DNA of 13,198 nucleotides from JAKLDO01 sp035354435 (GTDB lineage Bacteria > UBP6 > UBA1177): assembly GCA_035354435.1 (NCBI GenBank), contig DAOQAY010000077.1:1-13198 (forward strand), in the 5' to 3' direction. The notes under the pieces were generated by a model. It worked only from the letters and a program-made list of their open reading frames with translations. It was not told where the DNA came from and made no database searches. Shown here piece after piece: positions 6,639 through 12,289 of the stretch (position 1 is its first letter; each line of letters begins with the position of its first letter). The translations under genes were made by a program, and so were the position numbers.

Positions 6639-7037
6639 ATGGCAATGAATGATCTTATTTCGAATTACCTTACCAGAGTAAGAAATGCTATTCTTGCAGG
6701 AAAGGAAAATGTATCTGGCATTCCTTCATCGAAAATTCTTGAAGAGATTTCAAGAGTTCTCAAAGAGGAAGGTTATATTTCTGATTTCAGAATAAATGAA
6801 TTGAACGGTAAGAAAACAGTATCTGTTGATATAAAGTATTACCGCAGTAAAAGCGTCATTTCACATATTGAAAGAGTCAGCTCATCAGGAAGAAGGGTTT
6901 ACACAAATGCTGGGGAAATTCCTTACATAAGAGAAGGTCTCGGTATTTCAATTGTTACAACATCAAAAGGTGTTATGACAGATGCCAAAGCCAGAGAGCT
7001 CAATGTCGGTGGTGAAATCATCTGTAAAGTATGGTAA
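6639..7037 (+). CDS. rpsH: 30S ribosomal protein S8
   Basis: The 132-aa protein starts MAMNDLISNYLTRVRNA and ends with GLGISIVTTSKGVMTDAKA and GGEIICKVW, the standard S8 C-terminal domain that binds 16S rRNA helix 21. S8 is the spc-operon repressor in E. coli; whether that holds here is not visible. The ATG at 6639 is preferred over 6645 because of family N-termini and GAGGTGA at 6629-6635. It lies 15 nt after rpsN. Confidence 0.97.
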   Translation: MAMNDLISNYLTRVRNAILAGKENVSGIPSSKILEEISRVLKEEGYISDFRINELNGKKTVSVDIKYYRSKSVISHIERVSSSGRRVYTNAGEIPYIREGLGISIVTTSKGVMTDAKARELNVGGEIICKVW

Positions 7038-7049
7038 AGGAGGATACTA

Positions 7050-7592
7050 GTGTCTAGAATAGGAAAAATGCCCATTGAATTAAACAGCAGTGTCAAGGTC
7101 TCGCTTAAGGGCAGCGTATTAACCGTACAGGGACCGAAAGCGACACTTGTCAGAGATATTCACCCGAATATCAGTGTTGTTGTTGATGGAACCCATATTA
7201 ATGTTGAAAGAAAGGATGATTCAAGTGAAGCGAAAGCTCTTCATGGTCTTTTCAGAATGCTTATCAACAATATGGTGGTTGGTGTTTCTCAGGGATTTAC
7301 AAAGATCCTTGAAGTTAAAGGTACCGGATACAAGTTTGAGCTGAAGGGCAATAAGATCGGATTTTCTTTAGGTTTTTCTCACCCTATTGAGATGGAATTA
7401 CCTAAGGGAGTTTCTGCTGAGATCAATAAAACTAACAATGAATTGACCCTTACCTCGGCTGACAAGGAAGTTCTTGGTGATTTTGCTGCCAAGATCAAAC
7501 AGCTCCGTCCGGTTGAGCCTTATAAAGGCAAAGGTGTGTCCTACAAAGGGCAGGTTATTAGAAGAAAAGCCGGTAAGGCTGCTGGTAAATAG
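7050..7592 (+). CDS. rplF: 50S ribosomal protein L6
   Basis: The 180-aa product has the two-repeat L6 fold: SRIGKMPIELNSSVKVSL and LTVQGPKATL at the N-terminus, GFTKILEVKGTGYKFEL in the linker, and a C-terminal half with FAAKIKQLRPVEPYKGKG and VIRRKAGKAAGK. L6 sits near the sarcin-ricin loop and GTPase-associated centre. The start is GTG at 7050, giving MSRIGKMPI as in relatives, with AAAGGAGG at 7036-7043. Length is normal. Confidence 0.98.
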   Translation: MSRIGKMPIELNSSVKVSLKGSVLTVQGPKATLVRDIHPNISVVVDGTHINVERKDDSSEAKALHGLFRMLINNMVVGVSQGFTKILEVKGTGYKFELKGNKIGFSLGFSHPIEMELPKGVSAEINKTNNELTLTSADKEVLGDFAAKIKQLRPVEPYKGKGVSYKGQVIRRKAGKAAGK

Positions 7593-7606
7593 TCGGAGGA
7601 GTTAAA

Positions 7607-7966
7607 ATGAGACCGGATATAAAAAAAGAAAGACGAGCAAAAAGAAAAATGAGTATCAGAAAAAGAGTTTCAGGTACTCAGGAGCGTCCCAGACTTTCCG
7701 TTTTCAAAAGCAACAGGCATATTTATGCTCAATTGATTGATGATGTTGCAGGTGTAACGCTTGTTTCAGCATCTTCAGACGAAAAAGGTTTTATAAAACC
7801 TGAGGGCGATAAAAAAGCTATAGCAAAAAAAGTTGGCCAGACAGTTGCTATGAAGTGCAAAGAAAAGGGAATAGAAAGTGTCATTTTTGACAGAAACGGA
7901 TATCCCTTTCATGGCAGATTAAAAGCGCTTGCTGATGCTGCTAGAGAAAATGGACTTAAATTCTAA
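7607..7966 (+). CDS. rplR: 50S ribosomal protein L18
   Basis: The 119-aa product shows the basic N-terminal stretch RRAKRKMSIRKRVSGTQERP, then RLSVFKSNRHIYAQLIDD and the C-terminal FDRNGYPFHGRLKALADAARENGLKF, all diagnostic of L18. It binds 5S rRNA and with L5 anchors it in the central protuberance. The ATG at 7607 follows CGGAGGAG. It is 14 nt after rplF. Confidence 0.98.
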   Translation: MRPDIKKERRAKRKMSIRKRVSGTQERPRLSVFKSNRHIYAQLIDDVAGVTLVSASSDEKGFIKPEGDKKAIAKKVGQTVAMKCKEKGIESVIFDRNGYPFHGRLKALADAARENGLKF

Positions 7967-7970
7967 GTTT

Positions 7971-7975
7971 AGGAG
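7971..7975 (+). promoter_or_regulatory. RBS deciding the rpsE start
   Basis: AGGAG at 7971-7975 directly touches a possible TTG start at 7976 but sits 6 nt before ATG at 7982, so 7982 is the likely initiation codon. Confidence 0.7.
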
Positions 7976-7981
7976 TTGCTG

Positions 7982-8506
7982 ATGAAAGAAACAAATAAAC
8001 CGGTCAATCCGGAAATGCTTGAGTTGAATGAAAAGCTTATATATGTTAACAGAGTTGCGAAGGTTGTTAAAGGCGGTAAAAATTTCAGTTTTGCTGCTTT
8101 GATGGTTGTAGGCAACGGTGATGGTTTTGTCGGTATAGGACTTGGAAAGGCCCGCGAAGTTCCCGAAGCTATCAGAAAGGGTGTTGCAAGAGCAAAAAAG
8201 AATATTAGACAGGTTAAACTTCTCAGAGGTACAGTTCCTCATGAGATAACCGGTGAATTCGGAGCAGGGAAGGTTATTCTTCGTCCAGCTTCAGCCGGGA
8301 CCGGAGTAATTGCAGGTTCTGCAGTAAGAGCAGTGCTCGAAGCAGCAGGTGTTAAGGATATTCTTTCAAAATCTCTCGGATCAAACAATCCGCATAATAT
8401 GGCAAAAGCAACTCTCAATGCATTATTGTCTGTTGAAGATCTTGAAGCAGTTGAAGCAAAGCGAAATGTCAGTGTGAAAAATTATCAGTTAAAAGAAAAG
8501 GAGTGA
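7982..8506 (+). CDS. rpsE: 30S ribosomal protein S5
   Basis: The 174-aa protein contains the double-stranded RNA-binding-like domain of S5 (YVNRVAKVVKGGKNFSF, then VGNGDGFVGIGLGKAREV) and the C-terminal domain with LRPASAGTGVIAGSAVRAVLE and SLGSNNPHNMAKAT. S5 works with S4 and S3 at the mRNA entry tunnel and in decoding fidelity. Start chosen at ATG 7982 from RBS spacing; a TTG two codons upstream is less likely. The stop is only 4 nt before rplO, where rpmD normally lies in many bacteria. Confidence 0.97.
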   Translation: MKETNKPVNPEMLELNEKLIYVNRVAKVVKGGKNFSFAALMVVGNGDGFVGIGLGKAREVPEAIRKGVARAKKNIRQVKLLRGTVPHEITGEFGAGKVILRPASAGTGVIAGSAVRAVLEAAGVKDILSKSLGSNNPHNMAKATLNALLSVEDLEAVEAKRNVSVKNYQLKEKE

Positions 8507-8510
8507 TTAT

Positions 8511-8957
8511 ATGCAGCTGCACGAATTAAAAAAGCCTGAAGGACAGAAGTCCAGAAAAAGAATAGGCAGAGGTGACGGAAGTGGAACAGGCAGTACTGCA
8601 GGTAAAGGCCACAAAGGTCAGAAATCCCGTTCAGGTGGCGGTGTAAGAAGAGGTTTTGAAGGCGGTACAATGCCATACAATAGAAGAATCCCCAAAAGAG
8701 GTTTCTTTAACAAATGGGCAAAGGGTGTTTGTGAGATTAATATAAGATACCTTGAAAATTTCGAAGCAGGAACTGTTGTGGATCTGGACAAACTTGCAGA
8801 AGCCGGACTTTATAAAGGTAAGGAATATGTCGTAAAGATTATCGGCAGATATGAATTGACCAAGTCGATTACAGTAAAAGCTCATAAGTTTACTTTGGGA
8901 GCTAAAGAGTCAATAGAAAAATCTGGTGGAAAAGCAGAGGAGATCAATCTTGATTAG
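8511..8957 (+). CDS. rplO: 50S ribosomal protein L15
   Basis: The 148-aa protein has the L15 N-terminus MQLHELKKPEGQKSRKRIGR followed by a long glycine-rich extension (about residues 19-45: GRGDGSGTGSTAGKGHKGQ and SRSGGGVRRGFEGG), then MPYNRRIPKRGFFN. The C-terminal globular domain ends with HKFTLGAKESIEKSGGKAEEI. L15 is a late-assembly 50S protein whose extension threads through 23S rRNA. RBS AAGGAG lies in the rpsE 3' end. Its last 8 bases overlap the secY start. No L30 gene precedes it. Confidence 0.97.
   Translation: MQLHELKKPEGQKSRKRIGRGDGSGTGSTAGKGHKGQKSRSGGGVRRGFEGGTMPYNRRIPKRGFFNKWAKGVCEINIRYLENFEAGTVVDLDKLAEAGLYKGKEYVVKIIGRYELTKSITVKAHKFTLGAKESIEKSGGKAEEINLD
8936..8943 (+). promoter_or_regulatory. 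RBS deciding the secY start
   Basis: AGAGGAGA at 8936-8943, inside the end of rplO, lies 6 nt before TTG at 8950. This supports TTG 8950 over the upstream GTG at 8926, which has no comparable site. Confidence 0.7.
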
Positions 8958-10269
8958 TAAGGTTTTAAAAAACATTTTCAAAATTCCCGATCTTAGAGAG
9001 AGAGTTCTGTTCACACTGATGATCCTTGCGATCTACAGACTCGGAATTTTTGTTTCCACACCTGGTGTAAATAGAACTGTAATGGCAAAAATCATGTCGG
9101 CTAAAGGATCCAGCACGCTGCTTGGTCTTTTTAATATGTTTGCCGGTGGAGCGATTGAGCATTTATCAATTTTTGCTCTGGGAATTATGCCGTACATTAG
9201 TTCTTCAATTATCATGTCTCTTCTTGCAGTTGTTGTTCCAAAGATTGGTGAATTGCAGAAAGATGGCGATCAGGGTTATAGAAAGATCACCCAGTACACA
9301 AGATATGGAACGGTTCTTCTTTGTGTTTTCCAGGGTTTTATGATGGCTAAATTTCTTGAAAGTCTTAACGGTCCTTCAGGTGAAGTTGTTGTCAACACCC
9401 CGGGCTGGTTTTTCAGAATAATTACAGTTATCACTTTGACTACAGGAACTCTTTTCCTTATGTGGCTCGGAGAGCAGATAACTGACAGAGGAATAGGTAA
9501 CGGTGTTTCTCTTATTATTTTCGCATCCATTGTCGCCCGTTTTCCCAATATGTTTTTCCAGATGGGTCAATACCTCAGTGAACAGATGATTAAGCCTCAC
9601 CAAGTGTTGATATTTGCCTTAATTATGGTTGCTGCATTTGCACTTATTGTTTTTGTCGAAAGTTCGCAAAGAAGGATTCCTGTTCAGTATGCAAGAAGAG
9701 TTGCCGGCGGAACTAAAATACAGACATCGCATATTCCTTTGAGAATAAATACATCCGGAGTTATTCCTCCTATATTTGCAAGCGCACTGCTTGTTTTTCC
9801 TGCAACAATATCAAGTTTTTTTCAGTTTGATATGGGTCCAATGCAGACTTGGATGCATCCGGGTGGCTGGTTGTATAATTTTCTTTATCTTGTTCTTATA
9901 ACTTTCTTTGCATATTTCTACACATTTGTTCAGTTTAAAACTGAAGATGTGGCTGAGAATATAAACAAACAGGGTGGATATATCCCAGGAATAAGGCCCG
10001 GCAAAGAGACGGTCAATTATATTAATACGGTTCTTTCAAGGATTACTTTCGGTGGTGCAGTCTATCTTTCGGTTATATGCATACTTCCTGATGTTTTCAG
10101 AAATAAAATGGGACTGCCTTTCTACAGTATGGGCGGTACATCTATCCTGATCGTTGTGGGTGTCGCAATGGATATGGCATCTCAAATCGAGAGCTACCTT
10201 ATCAACAACAATTATGAAGGATTCTCCATCGGTGGGAAAGGATCACTCGTAAAAAGCAGGAGAGGCTGA
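8950..10269 (+). CDS. secY: Protein translocase subunit SecY
   Basis: The 439-aa integral membrane protein is the channel subunit of the SecYEG translocon. Visible landmarks, numbered from the chosen start, are the N-terminal FKIPDLRERVLFTLMIL (10-26), the plug and second helix region GLFNMFAGGAIEHLSIFALG (59-78), ITDRGIGNGVSLIIF (177-191), the cytosolic loop QRRIPVQYARR (240-250), and YIPGIRPGK (344-352), whose Arg349 matches the conserved SecA-coupling arginine (E. coli R357). About ten hydrophobic segments are spread along the chain. I choose TTG 8950 over GTG 8926 because AGAGGAGA lies 6 nt upstream; this gives MISKVLKNIFKI. It overlaps rplO by 8 nt. No adk or map follows. Confidence 0.96.
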   Translation: MISKVLKNIFKIPDLRERVLFTLMILAIYRLGIFVSTPGVNRTVMAKIMSAKGSSTLLGLFNMFAGGAIEHLSIFALGIMPYISSSIIMSLLAVVVPKIGELQKDGDQGYRKITQYTRYGTVLLCVFQGFMMAKFLESLNGPSGEVVVNTPGWFFRIITVITLTTGTLFLMWLGEQITDRGIGNGVSLIIFASIVARFPNMFFQMGQYLSEQMIKPHQVLIFALIMVAAFALIVFVESSQRRIPVQYARRVAGGTKIQTSHIPLRINTSGVIPPIFASALLVFPATISSFFQFDMGPMQTWMHPGGWLYNFLYLVLITFFAYFYTFVQFKTEDVAENINKQGGYIPGIRPGKETVNYINTVLSRITFGGAVYLSVICILPDVFRNKMGLPFYSMGGTSILIVVGVAMDMASQIESYLINNNYEGFSIGGKGSLVKSRRG

Positions 10270-10275
10270 TCTCAG

Positions 10276-10440
10276 ATGTCTGTTAATAGACTGAAAAGCG
10301 GTAAAGGGGTGTTTTTTAAAAGTTGTGGTGTTGAAATTAACATGAAAAACCGCAGGAAATTCGAAAAGTTATCTATATGTGCCAGTTTTTATTTGAAAAA
10401 TTCAGCAATACGACTAGATTCAACATGTTTTTTTGTATAG
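10276..10440 (+). CDS. Doubtful 54-aa ORF in the secY-infA spacer
   Basis: An open frame of 54 codons plus TAG fills almost the entire spacer between secY and infA. It begins MSVNRLKSGKGVFFKSCGV and ends STCFFV, with a basic centre (KNRRKFEK), Cys17, Cys35 and Cys51, and no motif I recognise. AGGAGAGG at 10258-10265, inside secY, lies 10 nt before the ATG, a loose but possible RBS. Against it: the composition is unlike its neighbours (phenylalanine-, serine- and cysteine-rich, with CTA and CGA codons they seldom use), and a candidate promoter overlaps its end. It does not resemble L30, Adk, methionine aminopeptidase or the KOW protein sometimes found here. It may be non-coding leader. Confidence 0.25.
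   Translation: MSVNRLKSGKGVFFKSCGVEINMKNRRKFEKLSICASFYLKNSAIRLDSTCFFV
10393..10420 (+). promoter_or_regulatory. Possible promoter ahead of infA / alpha operon
   Basis: TTGAAA (10393-10398, 5 of 6 matches to the -35 consensus), a 16-nt spacer, and TAGATT (10415-10420, 4 of 6 to TATAAT) lie just before infA. Initiation near 10427 would leave a short leader. The site is in the largest spacer of the window, where an extra promoter for the alpha block would be expected, but the -10 match is weak. Confidence 0.3.
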
Positions 10441-10452
10441 GGTGTGCAAGGT

Positions 10453-10683
10453 ATGGCTAAAGAAGAAGGGATAGTAGTTGAAGGAACAATAGTTGACACA
10501 TTGCCGAATGCAATGTTCCGTGTTGAACTTCAAAATGGACATTTGGTTCTTGCTCACATATCAGGTAAAATGAGAAAGTATTTCATTCGTATACTTCCCG
10601 GAGATAAAGTGCAGATTGAATTGTCCCCGTACGATCTCACAAGAGGAAGAATTGTTCATAGAATGAAAAATAACGCGAATTGA
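10453..10683 (+). CDS. infA: Translation initiation factor IF-1
   Basis: The 76-aa OB-fold protein begins MAKEEGIVVEGTIVDTLPNA, continues MFRVELQNGHLVLAHISGKM and has IRILPGDKVQIELSPYDLTRGRI, all strongly conserved in IF-1. It binds the 30S A site during initiation with IF-2 and IF-3. I start at ATG 10453, matching family MAKE; a GTG three codons upstream (10444) is in frame but less likely. The C-terminus HRMKNNAN runs a few residues beyond the usual 71-73 aa. It heads the alpha block here, 13 nt before rpmJ, after a spacer lacking the adk and map genes common in other bacteria. Confidence 0.97.
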   Translation: MAKEEGIVVEGTIVDTLPNAMFRVELQNGHLVLAHISGKMRKYFIRILPGDKVQIELSPYDLTRGRIVHRMKNNAN

Positions 10684-10696
10684 ATAGGAGAAAGAG

Positions 10697-10810
10697 ATGA
10701 AAGTTAGAGCTTCTGTAAAAAAAATATGCACAAAGTGCAAGATCGTTAAGAGAAAAGGTGTTTTGAGGGTTATCTGTGAAAATCCTAAACATAAACAGAG
10801 ACAGGGCTAA
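10697..10810 (+). CDS. rpmJ: 50S ribosomal protein L36, zinc-binding form
   Basis: This 37-aa gene reads MKVRASVKKICTKCKIVKRK followed by GVLRVICENPKHKQRQG. The zinc ligands C11, C14, C27 and H32 form the canonical CxxC-x12-C-x4-H of the zinc-binding L36 type. L36 is the smallest 50S protein and joins late. Its ATG is preceded by TAGGAGAAAGAG, and it lies between infA and rpsM exactly as expected. The end at QG matches the family. Confidence 0.97.
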   Translation: MKVRASVKKICTKCKIVKRKGVLRVICENPKHKQRQG

Positions 10811-10843
10811 TTTTAACTCAAGATAGAAGTCAGGAGGTGACAG

Positions 10844-11212
10844 TTGGTTCGTATCGCAGGAGTAGATCTTCCGAGGAAGAAAAGAATGGCGATTGCTTTG
10901 ACCTATATTTATGGTATAGGCAGAACGAGCGCAAAACAAATATTGGAAAAGGCAGGTCTTGACGAAAACACAAAAAGCGATGATGTTGATGATGCAACCG
11001 CTATCAGGATCAGAGCCGTTATTGATCAGGACTATAAGGTTGAAGGTGATCTTAGAAAAGATACTATAATGAATATAAAACGCCTTATGGATCTTGGAAG
11101 TTACAGAGGTCGCAGGCACAGAAGAGGTCTTCCGTGCAGGGGTCAGAGAACTCGTACTAATGCCAGGACAAGAAAAGGTCCGAGACGTAACCTTATGAAA
11201 AAGAAAAAGTAG
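10844..11212 (+). CDS. rpsM: 30S ribosomal protein S13
   Basis: The 122-aa protein opens VRIAGVDLPRKKRMAIALTY and IYGIGRTSAKQIL, has DLRKDTIMNIKRLMDLGSYR in the middle, and ends with HRRGLPCRGQRTRTNARTRK, followed by a basic tail. S13 lies in the 30S head and contacts P-site tRNA and L5. The start is TTG at 10844, supported by AGGAGGTGA at 10832-10840 and by the family N-terminus. In E. coli S4 represses the alpha operon at a pseudoknot covering the rpsM start; the spacer here is only 33 nt and I see no clear equivalent. Confidence 0.97.
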   Translation: MVRIAGVDLPRKKRMAIALTYIYGIGRTSAKQILEKAGLDENTKSDDVDDATAIRIRAVIDQDYKVEGDLRKDTIMNIKRLMDLGSYRGRRHRRGLPCRGQRTRTNARTRKGPRRNLMKKKK

Positions 11213-11221
11213 GAGATAGAG

Positions 11222-11602
11222 ATGGCACCTGATAAGAAAAAGAAAGTTAAAAAGAATATTCAGACCGGTCTGGCGTATATTCAGTGCAGTTTCAATAATA
11301 CTATTGTTACTATTACTGATGTCAGCGGCAATGTGCTTTCATGGTCAAGCGCAGGAATGAAGGGTTTCAGAGGAAGTAAAAAAAGTACTCCTTATGCTGC
11401 CCAGATGGCTGCGGAAGATGCCGGTAAAAAAGCGCAGGAATACGGTTTGAGAACATTGAGTGTATTCGTTAAAGGTCCTGGCAGTGGCAGAGAAGCCGCT
11501 ATCAGAGGCTTTGCTAATGTAGGTTATAATGTTACTCTTCTCAGGGACATAACTCCCATTCCTCATAATGGATGTCGTCCTAAGAAGAAAAGAAGAGTTT
11601 AA
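11222..11602 (+). CDS. rpsK: 30S ribosomal protein S11
   Basis: The 126-aa product has the S11 core GLAYIQCSFNNTIVTITD, SWSSAGMKGFRGSKKSTPYA and VKGPGSGREAAIRGF, ending in DITPIPHNGCRPKKKRRV. S11 sits on the 30S platform next to S18 and the mRNA exit site. The conserved PHNGCRP contains the Asn-Gly pair known to isomerise to isoaspartate in E. coli S11. ATG at 11222 follows AGGAGATAGAG overlapping the rpsM stop region. A 43-nt spacer follows before rpsD. Confidence 0.98.
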   Translation: MAPDKKKKVKKNIQTGLAYIQCSFNNTIVTITDVSGNVLSWSSAGMKGFRGSKKSTPYAAQMAAEDAGKKAQEYGLRTLSVFVKGPGSGREAAIRGFANVGYNVTLLRDITPIPHNGCRPKKKRRV

Positions 11603-11645
11603 TATTATTTGGTGTAAACTTTTACTTACCTAAAAGGAGGAAGCT

Positions 11646-12275
11646 TTGGCTAAGTACAAAGAAGCGAAATGTAAGATCTGTAGAAGAGAAGGTGCTAAAC
11701 TTTTTCTCAAGGGCGAACGCTGTCACAGCGAAAAATGCTCCTTTGAAAGGAAACCTTACGGTCCTGGAAATCATGGGAAAGACAAGAAAAGAGTAACCGA
11801 GTACAAACTTCAGCTCAGAGAAAAACAGAAAACTAAGGCTGTATACGGAATGCTCGAAAAACAGTTCGGCATTTTTTACGACCGTGCTGATCTTAAAAAG
11901 GGTGCGACAGGCACCAATCTTCTGAGAATGCTTGAATGCAGACTTGATAATGTTGTTTACCGTCTCGGTCTTGCCACAAGCAGAGCGCAATCCAGACAGC
12001 TTATCAACCACAGGCATTTTGCAGTAAACGGTATTGCAACCGATATTCCTTCATTTATCGTTAAAGAAGGTGATGTTGTTGCAGTAAAGGGAACAAGCAA
12101 AAATTCCAAAATATTCAAGGAAACACTTGAAGGTGCAGGTGAAAGAGTATCTGTTCCATCATGGCTTGAGCTTAATAAAGACGAAATGTCAGGAAAGGTT
12201 GTCCGTCTTCCCGAAAGAGAAGATATTACCGAAGATGTGAAGGAAAATCTCATAGTCGAGCTTTATTCTAAGTAA
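11646..12275 (+). CDS. rpsD: 30S ribosomal protein S4, zinc-binding form
   Basis: The 209-aa protein carries a zinc motif at C9, C12, C26 and C31 (CKIC and CHSEKC), marking the cysteine-containing S4 type. It continues with the YGPGNHGK-like segment, GMLEKQFGIFYDRA, LLRMLECRLDNVVYRLG and an S4 RNA-binding domain (SRAQSRQLINHRHFAVNG, about 117-134). It ends EDVKENLIVELYSK. S4 nucleates 30S assembly on the 5' domain of 16S rRNA. The start is TTG at 11646, giving MAKYK; AAAGGAGGAAGC lies just upstream. The motif residues are all intact. Confidence 0.98.
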   Translation: MAKYKEAKCKICRREGAKLFLKGERCHSEKCSFERKPYGPGNHGKDKKRVTEYKLQLREKQKTKAVYGMLEKQFGIFYDRADLKKGATGTNLLRMLECRLDNVVYRLGLATSRAQSRQLINHRHFAVNGIATDIPSFIVKEGDVVAVKGTSKNSKIFKETLEGAGERVSVPSWLELNKDEMSGKVVRLPEREDITEDVKENLIVELYSK

Positions 12276-12289
12276 CAGGGGGAGTTTAG

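Noticed and set aside
7147..7344. 65-codon plus-strand frame inside rplF
   Set aside because: Out-of-frame reading of rplF with no independent motif.
10298..10353. Possible GCGGT/ACCGC stem in the secY-infA spacer as a terminator
   Set aside because: Only 5 bp with a loop of about 46 nt and no following T-run; not a convincing rho-independent terminator.
10811..10843. S4-binding regulatory pseudoknot upstream of rpsM, as in E. coli
   Set aside because: The 33-nt spacer shows a strong RBS but no clear paired segments; regulation by S4 here cannot be claimed.
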